Shown piece by piece: positions 6,193 through 14,253 of a DNA stretch of 64,000 nucleotides. The translations under genes and the position numbers were made by a program. Source of the stretch: an uncultured Eubacteriales bacterium (lineage in GTDB: Bacteria > Bacillota > Clostridia > Oscillospirales > Acutalibacteraceae); the NCBI GenBank assembly GCA_934463265.1, contig CAKSIU010000004.1, positions 1 through 64,000 of the forward strand. Reading direction: 5' to 3'. How positions within the stretch are numbered: position 1 is the stretch's first letter; each line of letters begins with the position of its first letter. The notes beneath the pieces were generated by a model. That model saw only the letters and a list, made by a program, of their open reading frames with translations. It did no database searches and had not been told where the DNA came from.

Positions 6193-8565
6193 TTAAATTT
6201 TTTCTAATTTTGCGTAATTCGCCATGAGTTTTTTATTCCCGACAGTATCAAAATTAATTTCCAATAATGTATCATTGCCCATCGCTCTAGCAGAAAGAAC
6301 TTTACCTTTGCCAAAAACTTTATGAGTTACAACATCTCCGGTCGAGAAAGAATTTACATTATTTTGCGGTTTTTCTATGTGAGTAAATGTTCTGGCGGAA
6401 GCAGCTAAACTTTTGGCAGGAGCTTTATAATTCAATTTAATGTCGTTAAAAGTTTTTTGAAGGGCACGTTTATTTTCAGTTTTTTCAACTAAAGATTCAG
6501 GAATTTCAAGCGAAAATCTTGATGGTTTGTTTCTGCTTGTAGAGCCAAATATCATACGAGTTTCGGCGTTTATAATATAGAGTTCTTTTTTGGCACGGGT
6601 TATTCCAACATATGCAAGACGGCGTTCTTCTTCGAGTTCTTCTGGATTATATATAGATTGATTTCCAGGAAAGATACCTTCTTCGAGGCCTGGTAAAAAT
6701 ATTACTGGAAATTCCAACCCTTTTGCCGAATGCATCGTCATCAGCGTTACAGCATTTGTATTGTTGTCGTAGTTGTCAATGTCGGTCATAAGCGAAACTT
6801 CTTCCAAAAATCCCTCTAAAGAGGCAGATTCGCCATTTTCTTGTTCGTATTTTATAATATTCGAGGACAATTCGTTGATATTTTCAATTCTGGCGTCCAC
6901 ATCGTCTTTTTCAAGCCTGATGTTTTCTATATAATCAGTATCGTTAAGAGTTTTTCGATATAAATCATGCAGGGAGAAGTCAGGCTTATTTGAAGCTTCA
7001 ATAAGACCATCCATCAAGTTTGCAAATTTTTTCAGTTTTAAAGCCGCGCGCAAAAGGTCATCATATTCCTCTGCATGACGGATAATTTCAAGCATACTTT
7101 GACCGGTTTGTGATGCAATTTCGGTAATTTTAGAAATAGTTTTATCGCCAATAGACCTTTTTGGCCGATTAATAATTCTGCGCAAACGTACCTCGTCGTT
7201 GGGATTATTAATAACGCTAAGGTAGGCAATCATATCGCGAATTTCCTTGCGCTCGTAAAATCTGTGTCCACCGATAATTCTGTAAGAAATACCTGATTTT
7301 ATAAATGTGCGCTCGATGTTACTAGACTGCGCATTCATTCGGTATAATATAGCAAAATCGGAGTAATTGGCACCTGTTGCCACTTTATTTAAGATAGTCT
7401 CAGCAATGTAATTTGCCTCGTCGCTCTCGTTAAATGCAGTATGTACGTGAATTTTTTCGCCTGCGTCATTTTGAGTCCACAATTTTTTGCCTTTTCGCTC
7501 GCTGTTATTTTCAATTACAGCATTAGCAGCGTTTAGAATATTTTGAGTTGAACGGTAATTTTGCTCTAATTTTATTATTTTAGCGTCTTTATAAGTTTTT
7601 TCAAAATTCAAAATATTTTCGATAGTGGCGCCTCTAAATTTATAGATACTTTGGTCATCATCGCCGACAACACATAAATTTTTTCTTTTTTGGCAAATTA
7701 ATTTAATAAACTCATATTGAACTTTGTTGGTATCCTGATACTCGTCGACCATAACGTAATGGAATTTATCCTGATAATAATCCAAAACGTCCGGACATTT
7801 TTTTAATAAAGTAACGGTGTTGAATAAGAGGTCATCAAAGTCCATAGCATCGGCGTCTATCAAGCGTTTCTGGTACATATTATAAACTTTAGCGATTTGC
7901 GTAAGTCTAAAATCATTGCCAGCCTGATGATTATATTCTTTGTAGTCAATCATGTTGTCTTTTGCGTAAGAAATCGCAGAGATAATGGACTTATGCGGTA
8001 AAATTTTATCATCTATATTCAGTGATTGCTGACAATTCTTAATTAAGCGCTTTAAATCATCAGTATCGTACACTGTAAAATGATTTGAGTATCCGAGTTT
8101 TTCCGCGTGTTGACGAAGAATTCTTGCGCAAGTAGAGTGAAATGTCGACGCCCAGATGTCGTTGCCAATTTCTCCTAGCATATTTACAAGACGTTCCTTT
8201 AGCTCATTTGCCGCCTTGTTTGTAAAAGTAATCGCTAAAATTTGCCAAGGTCTGGCGGAATTTACACTCAAATTAAAAGGCAAATCTGTATTATTATCAT
8301 CATTTTGTGCAAACATTTTTAATTCGTTTATACAAGCTTCATCAACAAATTCCGGAATAAAAGTATCATTGTAGGCATTTCCATATTTTATAATATTTGC
8401 GATTCTGTTTACCAAAACCGTAGTTTTTCCGCTGCCGGCTCCAGCCAAAATCAATAAAGGACCATTTACCGTAAAAATAGCTTGTTTTTGCTTGTCATTC
8501 ATGCGAACAAAGTCTTTTTCTATAATTTTTTTTCTTAATTCTAAAAATTCATTTAAATTTTTCAT
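6193..8565 (-). CDS. pcrA: ATP-dependent DNA helicase PcrA (UvrD/Rep family)
   Basis: Superfamily 1A 3'-5' helicase used in repair, replication restart and removal of RecA or RNA polymerase. Motifs seen: Q-motif LNDKQKQAI-like start, Walker A GAGSGKTT (~42-49), Walker B VDEYQDT, GDDDQSIYKFRG, YRST, the MHSAKGLEF motif V and VGITRAKK motif VI. The last ~60 residues form the Tudor-like GDVVTHKVFGKGKV tail found in PcrA. At 790 residues it is longer than Bacillus PcrA, mainly through ~40 acidic residues between motifs I and Ia (about 60-105). Single-gene unit; hairpin 5853 probably ends it. Confidence 0.95.
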   Translation of the reverse strand: MKNLNEFLELRKKIIEKDFVRMNDKQKQAIFTVNGPLLILAGAGSGKTTVLVNRIANIIKYGNAYNDTFIPEFVDEACINELKMFAQNDDNNTDLPFNLSVNSARPWQILAITFTNKAANELKERLVNMLGEIGNDIWASTFHSTCARILRQHAEKLGYSNHFTVYDTDDLKRLIKNCQQSLNIDDKILPHKSIISAISYAKDNMIDYKEYNHQAGNDFRLTQIAKVYNMYQKRLIDADAMDFDDLLFNTVTLLKKCPDVLDYYQDKFHYVMVDEYQDTNKVQYEFIKLICQKRKNLCVVGDDDQSIYKFRGATIENILNFEKTYKDAKIIKLEQNYRSTQNILNAANAVIENNSERKGKKLWTQNDAGEKIHVHTAFNESDEANYIAETILNKVATGANYSDFAILYRMNAQSSNIERTFIKSGISYRIIGGHRFYERKEIRDMIAYLSVINNPNDEVRLRRIINRPKRSIGDKTISKITEIASQTGQSMLEIIRHAEEYDDLLRAALKLKKFANLMDGLIEASNKPDFSLHDLYRKTLNDTDYIENIRLEKDDVDARIENINELSSNIIKYEQENGESASLEGFLEEVSLMTDIDNYDNNTNAVTLMTMHSAKGLEFPVIFLPGLEEGIFPGNQSIYNPEELEEERRLAYVGITRAKKELYIINAETRMIFGSTSRNKPSRFSLEIPESLVEKTENKRALQKTFNDIKLNYKAPAKSLAASARTFTHIEKPQNNVNSFSTGDVVTHKVFGKGKVLSARAMGNDTLLEINFDTVGNKKLMANYAKLEKI

Positions 8566-8627
8566 TTTAACCGTCCTTAGTTTTTATAATAATATTTTAA
8601 CGCAAATAAAAAACAAACTCAAGCAAG

Positions 8628-8651
8628 AAAGTAGGGCAGATACCCTACTTT
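8628..8651 (-). terminator. Hairpin terminator of the VanY-like gene
   Basis: A perfect 9-bp stem AAAGTAGGG/CCCTACTTT with a 6-nt loop overlaps the stop codon at 8650. The T tail on the minus strand is weak (CTTGCTTG). Confidence 0.5.
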
Positions 8652-9537
8652 ACATAATTGAACTTATATATTCTTCTAGGCATAAGCCACTTTTAGCAAT
8701 TTTTTGAGCGTGTTCTTTTCCCACATATCTAAAATGCCAAGGTTCATAAATTACATTAGTTATATTAGTTTTATTTTTAGGATATCTCAATATAAAACCG
8801 TAATCAGCCGCGTTTTTCATAAGCCAAGAATATTCTTTAGTTTTGTAAAAGTCATCCCTAACGCCGTTAAAATCTATGGCAAAACCTGTGTGATGTTCGC
8901 TTGTGCCGGGTCTTGCAACAACTGTAGCCGCCATAACTTCAGCATTTGTAGATTTATAACCTTGTTTTTTGCACCTTGAAACTTGATTATTAAATAATGT
9001 AGTTTGACGTTCAACGCTGCGATACCCAGAGGACGGATAAACATTTAAGCCTTCCTTTGCTGCCGCATTTATCATTTTATCCAGACTGTATTTAGCAACT
9101 GAATTAACTTTTATATTTTTATAGTCGACTAAGTTTGACTTATAGTTTTTCAGGATAAGATTATCTTTGTTTACAACAATCAAATTTGACTCACAAGACT
9201 TATTCCATTCAGAAAAATCTGTTCCGCTTTCACTTTTTTCTACTATAGATGGCATTTTATCGACATTATCAGAAGAATTTTTATTTTCAGAAGCAGAAAC
9301 TTCAGAATTTTCGTTTTTATTATTGTTTTCGTTTTGCTGAATAGATACGCCTTCAAATTGATTATTGCTAATGTTTTCGCATACCGATAAACTCTCGTTT
9401 GAGTTTTTCACAGCGTCAGAATTATTTTTATTAAAAGATACAAAAACAACTGCGGAACTAGCGACTAAGGCCACAGAGACTAAAATGACAGTTAATATTT
9501 TATTGTGCTTTTTTCTGAATTTTTTAGATTTGCGCAT
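8650..9537 (-). CDS. Membrane-anchored D-alanyl-D-alanine carboxypeptidase, VanY/DdpX (M15B) type
   Basis: Extracytoplasmic zinc peptidase that trims the terminal D-Ala of peptidoglycan stems. A basic N-terminus and one hydrophobic anchor (~12-35) are followed by an Asn/Ser/Glu-rich linker of about 75 residues and an M15 domain. The zinc and catalytic motifs are GTSEHHTGFAIDF (His, Asp), and EPWHFRYVG (Glu, His); SSGYRS is the substrate-side motif. The ATG at 9537 is chosen, with AAGGAG 7 nt upstream; an upstream in-frame TTG overlaps that site. No vancomycin-resistance genes are nearby, so a housekeeping role is likelier. Confidence 0.85.
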   Translation of the reverse strand: MRKSKKFRKKHNKILTVILVSVALVASSAVVFVSFNKNNSDAVKNSNESLSVCENISNNQFEGVSIQQNENNNKNENSEVSASENKNSSDNVDKMPSIVEKSESGTDFSEWNKSCESNLIVVNKDNLILKNYKSNLVDYKNIKVNSVAKYSLDKMINAAAKEGLNVYPSSGYRSVERQTTLFNNQVSRCKKQGYKSTNAEVMAATVVARPGTSEHHTGFAIDFNGVRDDFYKTKEYSWLMKNAADYGFILRYPKNKTNITNVIYEPWHFRYVGKEHAQKIAKSGLCLEEYISSIM

Positions 9538-9631
9538 AAGATTACTCCTTAGCAAATAATTTATTTTTTAAATTTTATTTTACTTATTTATTATACAATA
9601 TATAAAAAATTATTTCAAGGTTCGGTAGTAG

Positions 9632-9660
9632 TTGATAAATTATTTGGTTTGTGTTATACT
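9632..9660 (+). promoter_or_regulatory. Sigma-A promoter of glmS
   Basis: TTGATA (9632-9637), 17 nt, TATACT (9655-9660). The transcript leader is about 120 nt. I saw no match to the glmS ribozyme core in it. Confidence 0.7.
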
Positions 9661-9787
9661 TTAATCATTGTAAATTTGTGAAATTTTAGAAATCATACAA
9701 ATTCAAAAATTATGTATCACAAATAAAAGATTTTTGCGATAATATATAAAGTGCTTGTTAAGGCTTATTTTGCTAGGAGGAGTTAAT

Positions 9788-11614
9788 GTGTGCGGAATAA
9801 TTGGGTACGTCGGTTATGATAACGCCACCCCATTGTTACTTAATGGTCTGAAAAAACTTGAGTATAGAGGATATGATTCTGCTGGTGTGGCAGTTCACAC
9901 TGGTATTAATTTGGAAGTTGTGAAAACAAGCGGAAAACTTCAGGTGCTTAGTGACAAACTCGATGGTGGCAACAATTTAAAAGGTAGATTGGGTATTGGT
10001 CACACGCGATGGGCAACTCATGGAAAACCTTCTGAAAAAAATTCTCACCCTCACGTAAGTATGTACGGAAAATTTGCAGTCGTTCACAACGGAATTATCG
10101 AAAATTATATTTCTATAAAAGAAGAATTATTAAATGCTGGCATGAATCTTGTGTCAGATACGGATACCGAAGTTATAGCTCAGCTTTTAGAGTTTTATTA
10201 TGACGGCGATATTTTAAATACAATTTCAAAGTTAATTAACAAAATTGAAGGCTCTTATGCACTGGGGATAGTTTGTGCTGACAAACCTGATGAATTATTT
10301 GCTGCTAAAAAGGCAAGTCCGCTAATTATCGGAGTCGGCAAAAATGAAAATTTTATTGCTTCTGATGTTACGGCTATTGTATCGCGAACCAAGGATATTA
10401 TAAGGCTCGACGACGAGGAATTTGCAATAATTAAAGAAAATAATATAAAAATTTACGATAAAAATAAAAATATCCTGTCAAAAGATATTTTTCATATAGA
10501 CTGGGATGTTTCTGTTGCAGAAAAATCCGGTTACGAGCATTTTATGCTTAAAGAAATAATGGAGCAACCTAAGGCTGTTATGGATACCGTTAAGCCTCGA
10601 ATAAAAGATGGAAAGATTACACTTGATGGAGTGGATTTTTCTAGAGAAGATTTGGAGAATATAAGCAAAATCTGCATTTTAGCTTGCGGCTCGGCGTATC
10701 ATGTAGGCTATGCAGCCAAGTATATTTTTGAAAAATTACTTAGAAAACCTGTCGAAATAGAAGTCGCGTCTGAATTTAGATATATGCAGCCAATTATAGA
10801 CGAAAATGTTTTGGTTATCGCAATAAGCCAGTCCGGAGAAACGGCGGACACTTTAGCTGCGCTTCGAGAAGCTAAAAAGCTTGGTGCAAAAGTTTTGTCC
10901 ATTGTAAACGTAGTTGGAAGTTCTATTGCAAGCGAATCTGACAATGTTCTTTACACTTGGGCAGGACCGGAAATTGCGGTCGCGACAACCAAAGCTTACA
11001 GCACGCAACTAAGTGTAATTTATCTGCTGGCGATTTATATGGCAGATAAACTTGGCAAAATCAGTCAGGAACAATACGATGCCTACATAAATGATTTGTT
11101 GAGCATCCCTTCAAAAATTGAGGAAATTTTGAAAAAACAAGATGAGATTAAAGCTTTTGCAGAAAAATTTTATAATTGTAAAAATGTATTTTTTATTGGC
11201 AGAAATATTGACTATGCGGTTTCTCTTGAGGGTTCGCTAAAATTAAAAGAAATTTCGTATATACATTCAGAGGCATATCCGGCAGGAGAATTAAAACACG
11301 GCACAATTTCTTTAATAGAAGAAAATACGCTGGTTGTGGCTTTGGCGACAAATGATGCGCTATTTGAAAAAATGGTTAGCAATATAAAAGAAGTTAAAGC
11401 AAGAGGTGCGGTAGTTTTGGCTTTAACAACCGAAGAGCACAAAGATATAGAGTCAATTTCGGATTTTAATATATTTATTCCCGAAACTTATGATGTGATG
11501 ATGCCTTCTTTGTCGGTCGTTCCGCTTCAACTTTTTTCTTATTACATTGCTTATTTAAAAGAGTGCGACATTGATAAACCTAGAAATCTTGCAAAGTCTG
11601 TAACGGTTGAATAG
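9788..11614 (+). CDS. glmS: Glutamine--fructose-6-phosphate aminotransferase (isomerizing)
   Basis: Makes glucosamine-6-phosphate from fructose-6-phosphate and glutamine, feeding peptidoglycan synthesis. The start is GTG at 9788, because AGGAGGAG ends 5 nt upstream and the next codon is the Cys that becomes the N-terminal nucleophile (CGIIGYVG). The 608 residues comprise the class II glutaminase domain (1-~235) and two SIS sugar-isomerase domains with SQSGETADT (~350) and the C-terminal DKPRNLAKSVTVE. An ATG at 9786 is out of frame. Monocistronic, with its own promoter and terminator. Confidence 0.97.
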   Translation: MCGIIGYVGYDNATPLLLNGLKKLEYRGYDSAGVAVHTGINLEVVKTSGKLQVLSDKLDGGNNLKGRLGIGHTRWATHGKPSEKNSHPHVSMYGKFAVVHNGIIENYISIKEELLNAGMNLVSDTDTEVIAQLLEFYYDGDILNTISKLINKIEGSYALGIVCADKPDELFAAKKASPLIIGVGKNENFIASDVTAIVSRTKDIIRLDDEEFAIIKENNIKIYDKNKNILSKDIFHIDWDVSVAEKSGYEHFMLKEIMEQPKAVMDTVKPRIKDGKITLDGVDFSREDLENISKICILACGSAYHVGYAAKYIFEKLLRKPVEIEVASEFRYMQPIIDENVLVIAISQSGETADTLAALREAKKLGAKVLSIVNVVGSSIASESDNVLYTWAGPEIAVATTKAYSTQLSVIYLLAIYMADKLGKISQEQYDAYINDLLSIPSKIEEILKKQDEIKAFAEKFYNCKNVFFIGRNIDYAVSLEGSLKLKEISYIHSEAYPAGELKHGTISLIEENTLVVALATNDALFEKMVSNIKEVKARGAVVLALTTEEHKDIESISDFNIFIPETYDVMMPSLSVVPLQLFSYYIAYLKECDIDKPRNLAKSVTVE

Positions 11615-11634
11615 TTTAAGATAATTAAATAAAA

Positions 11635-11691
11635 AACATCTTCTAAACTTTGATTTGAAAGAGTCTTAGCATAAGAAGATGTTTTTATTTT
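11635..11691 (+). terminator. Terminator of glmS
   Basis: A 10-bp stem AACATCTTCT/AGAAGATGTT (11635-11644 and 11674-11683) with a 29-nt loop, followed by TTTATTTT. Confidence 0.75.
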
Positions 11692-11700
11692 GCAAAACGC

Positions 11701-11730
11701 TTGACAAATATAACATATTTATGATATAAT
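11701..11730 (+). promoter_or_regulatory. Sigma-A promoter of the HtrA-like gene
   Basis: TTGACA (11701-11706), 18 nt, TATAAT (11725-11730); about 85 nt of leader precede the start codon. Confidence 0.75.
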
Positions 11731-11821
11731 TGTAGCAATTTATGTAAGATTTAAATATCAGTGCTTTAAAAAGTAGGAATATTTTTATCTTTAACAATAT
11801 ATTTTTTATGGAGGTGTTTTT

Positions 11822-12628
11822 ATGATTAACTTGAAAAATTATATAAAAAAGAAAAATAATACGCTTCTATTTGTTATATTGTTTCTTTTGTGTGCATTTA
11901 TCATTGGTTTTGTAGGCGGAGCTTTTGCGCATAATTTATTTGACTCAGACGACGGATATGGAAATATTATTAGCGAAGATGGAATAAAGCTTCAGAGTGC
12001 AGACACAAATGCGATGTCAACCTCACAAATTGTTGCTCTTGTAGAAAATTCTGTTGTGGAAGTTGAAACCATAATTAATTCATCGGAAGATGCAAAAACG
12101 GGCGTGACTTCAATAGGTGCAGGAAGCGGTATCGTTTTAACCGAAGATGGATATATTGTCACGAATGCACATGTGGTAGAAAATGCCCAAAGTATAAAAG
12201 TGAAATTACATAACAAAAGTGAATATGTGGCACAGTTAATAGGTAAAGACGAAAAGGAAGACATTGCTGTTTTAAAAATTGGAACGACAGGTTTAAGTCC
12301 GGTAACATTTAGAAATTCCGATGAAACTAAAGTTGGTGAACGAGTTATAGTAATTGGAAATCCTTTGGGAACTCTTGGCGGTTCGGTTACAGATGGAATT
12401 ATAAGTGCGGTGGACAGAATTCTTAATATTGACGGAAAAGAAATGAAGCTGATTCAGACAAATGCGGAAATAAATCATGGAAATTCCGGTGGAGGAATGT
12501 TTGGCGAAAACGGACAATTTGTAGGCCTTATTGTTGCGAAATCTTCGGGTGACGACTTAGAAGGACTTGGTTTTGCAATTCCGTCAAATACCGTAAAAAA
12601 TGTCGTAAATAAATTAATTAAAACTTGA
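11822..12628 (+). CDS. Membrane-anchored trypsin-like serine protease (HtrA-like, no PDZ)
   Basis: A 268-residue protease with an N-terminal membrane anchor (15-38) and a chymotrypsin-fold domain facing outside. The catalytic triad is H117 (TNAHVVE), D147 (EDIAVLK) and S222 (HGNSGGGMF), with the oxyanion region intact. HtrA/DegP proteins normally carry one or two C-terminal PDZ domains; this one stops about 45 residues after the active Ser, right after FAIPSNTV. It is therefore a short member that may lack allosteric substrate sensing. GGAGGTG precedes the ATG. Likely a cell-envelope quality-control protease. Confidence 0.88.
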   Translation: MINLKNYIKKKNNTLLFVILFLLCAFIIGFVGGAFAHNLFDSDDGYGNIISEDGIKLQSADTNAMSTSQIVALVENSVVEVETIINSSEDAKTGVTSIGAGSGIVLTEDGYIVTNAHVVENAQSIKVKLHNKSEYVAQLIGKDEKEDIAVLKIGTTGLSPVTFRNSDETKVGERVIVIGNPLGTLGGSVTDGIISAVDRILNIDGKEMKLIQTNAEINHGNSGGGMFGENGQFVGLIVAKSSGDDLEGLGFAIPSNTVKNVVNKLIKT

Positions 12629-12656
12629 ATATTATTTTTTTTACTCGGAAAAATAT

Positions 12657-12698
12657 AAGTAGACAAGTCAAAAATTTTAGATTTGTCTACTTTATTTA
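12657..12698 (+). terminator. Terminator between the protease and DUF1540 genes
   Basis: Stem AAGTAGACAA/TTGTCTACTT (12657-12666 and 12683-12692) followed by a T-rich tail. Confidence 0.65.
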
Positions 12699-12714
12699 TT
12701 TGGAGGGAACAATT

Positions 12715-12900
12715 ATGAATAGTAAAAACGCTAATCCAAGTATAAGGTGTTCTGTTGTTCAGTGTAAACATCACTGCGGAAATGTTGATTATTGCGCATT
12801 GGACGAGATAAAAGTGGGTACTCACGAAGATAATCCTACAGTTATTCAATGCACCGACTGTGAATCTTTTGAGGTAAAAAATAAAACATCTAACGTATAA
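12715..12900 (+). CDS. DUF1540 small cysteine-rich protein
   Basis: A 61-residue protein starting at the ATG at 12715, with GGAGGG 7 nt upstream. Six Cys plus His residues are arranged as C-x4-C-x3-H-C...C...C-x2-C-x2-F, the DUF1540 signature (IRCSVVQCKHHC, CALDEI, CTDCESF). Such proteins are common in spore-forming Clostridia and are presumed to bind metal; their job is unknown. The start is 86 nt after the protease gene's end, but a terminator intervenes. A shorter related protein is encoded at 18956. Confidence 0.85.
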   Translation: MNSKNANPSIRCSVVQCKHHCGNVDYCALDEIKVGTHEDNPTVIQCTDCESFEVKNKTSNV

Positions 12901-12949
12901 TTATTAACAATAATTTGAAAATTTAATAGAAATTTTATTATGAGGAATA

Positions 12950-12990
12950 AAAATGCAAAAATATGCGCATTTTTGTTCCTTTTTTTTCGT
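12950..12990 (+). terminator. Terminator of the DUF1540 gene
   Basis: Stem AAAAATGC/GCATTTTT around 12950-12974, followed by a long T run (12980-12987). Confidence 0.6.
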
Positions 12991-12995
12991 AGCTA

Positions 12996-13004
12996 TGATA
13001 TAAT
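12996..13004 (+). promoter_or_regulatory. Extended -10 promoter of azlCD
   Basis: TGATATAAT (TG at 12996, TATAAT 12999-13004) is an extended -10 element. No good -35 is visible, which is usual for this class. Confidence 0.5.
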
Positions 13005-13095
13005 GGTCTTGTAAGCTATTAAATGTTTATACTTTTTACGTCTGTTATTTTTTCATTTTATAGTGTATTTATTTTTTACTTTAGGAGGCGTTAGA

Positions 13096-13836
13096 ATGGA
13101 AGAAAATAAGTCTTTATTTAAGCAGGGTCTAAAAGAAGGGTTCCCGATTGGTTTAGGATATCTACCACTTGCTTTTACTTTGGGTGTTAATGCGGCAACT
13201 GGTGGATTTAAATTTCTGACCTCGATTGCAATGTCTATATTCAGTTTTACTGGTGTCGGCCAGATGAATGCTATGTCTTTGATGCTTGAAAATGCCACTT
13301 ATTTTAGTATTTTTATTGCACTTTTAGTTATTAACCTTAGAAATATCGTGCTTTCTTTATCTTTATCGCAACGTCTTGATGAAAATGTAAGTTTGTGGAA
13401 AAGACTCATAATTGCTATGGGCAACACCGATGAAATTTTTGCGCTTACCATACGTCGTGAAGGAAAAATTCCCGCTGATTACTTTCTTGGAGTTATGTCA
13501 TTTCCGTATTTTGCCTGGGGAGTCGGCGCTATTGTGGGCAGTTTAGCAACAACTCTTGTTCCTAAAGATATTTGTATTGCGATGAGCATGGCTTTGTATG
13601 CAATGTTAGTAGCTTCGATTATTCCTGCAGTTAAAAAGTCTAAACCTGTGCTTTTTGTAGCAGTTTTGTCTGGTGTGCTGAGTTTTGTCATGCAGGGAAT
13701 TAAGCCTATAAACGATGCTTTGATGAATTTAATGGGAAAATCTGCTTCGTCTTGGATTTTGGTTGCGGGTTCAATATTTAGTGCAGCTATTGCAGCGTGC
13801 ATTTGGCCTGTTAAAGACAGTGAGGAGGAAAATTAG
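13096..13836 (+). CDS. azlC: AzlC-family branched-chain amino acid exporter, large subunit
   Basis: A polytopic membrane protein of 246 residues, starting at ATG 13096 with AGGAGG 7 nt upstream. It has the AzlC features GFPIGLGYLPLAFTLG near the N-terminus, FTGVGQMNAM and INLRNIVLSLSLSQRL. AzlC with AzlD exports branched-chain amino acids and analogues. It overlaps azlD by one base (TAGTG). Confidence 0.92.
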   Translation: MEENKSLFKQGLKEGFPIGLGYLPLAFTLGVNAATGGFKFLTSIAMSIFSFTGVGQMNAMSLMLENATYFSIFIALLVINLRNIVLSLSLSQRLDENVSLWKRLIIAMGNTDEIFALTIRREGKIPADYFLGVMSFPYFAWGVGAIVGSLATTLVPKDICIAMSMALYAMLVASIIPAVKKSKPVLFVAVLSGVLSFVMQGIKPINDALMNLMGKSASSWILVAGSIFSAAIAACIWPVKDSEEEN

Positions 13837-14171
13837 TGAATAATATTTATGCTTGGCTCGGTGTTCTTATTTTATTCGTAACAACGTATTTTACCAGAAT
13901 GTTACCTTTAGTTTTTTGCAAAAAGCCGATACAAAACACATTTTTAAAGTCGTTATTGGCTTATTTGCCGTATGCTGTACTGACATCTATGCTGATTCCA
14001 GAGGTTTTTCAAGGCTCGTACGGTGTGATTCCAGGAATTTTAGGTTTTGTTGCTGCAATGGTTCTTTCTTATCTTGACCAAAGTCTGATTGTTGTTTTAG
14101 CTGTTTCCACTATCGTTACTTATGTTACTATGATATTTAATCCACAAATAATGGCTGCTTTAGGAATGTAA
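13836..14171 (+). CDS. azlD: AzlD-family small subunit of the branched-chain amino acid exporter
   Basis: A 111-residue protein with about four membrane segments and the family's TRMLPLVF and LPYAVLTSMLIPEVF motifs. The start is GTG at 13836, which overlaps the azlC stop and follows GAGGA, so the two are translationally coupled partners. Confidence 0.9.
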   Translation: MNNIYAWLGVLILFVTTYFTRMLPLVFCKKPIQNTFLKSLLAYLPYAVLTSMLIPEVFQGSYGVIPGILGFVAAMVLSYLDQSLIVVLAVSTIVTYVTMIFNPQIMAALGM

Positions 14172-14199
14172 AATAAAAAAATATTTTTATGCAAAAAAA

Positions 14200-14235
14200 G
14201 AAAGTAGATTTTTAAAAGTTTCTACTTTCTTTTTT
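14200..14235 (+). terminator. Terminator of azlCD
   Basis: Stem GAAAGTAGA/TCTACTTTC (14200-14208 and 14221-14229) followed by six T. Confidence 0.8.
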
Positions 14236-14253
14236 ATTATTGATATTTTATTT

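Noticed and set aside
8650..9537. Vancomycin resistance cluster
   Set aside because: The VanY-like enzyme stands alone; no vanHAX or two-component genes are near it.
9661..9787. Possible glmS ribozyme upstream of glmS
   Set aside because: The 120-nt leader is AT-rich and lacks the ribozyme's conserved core; the space is also too short.
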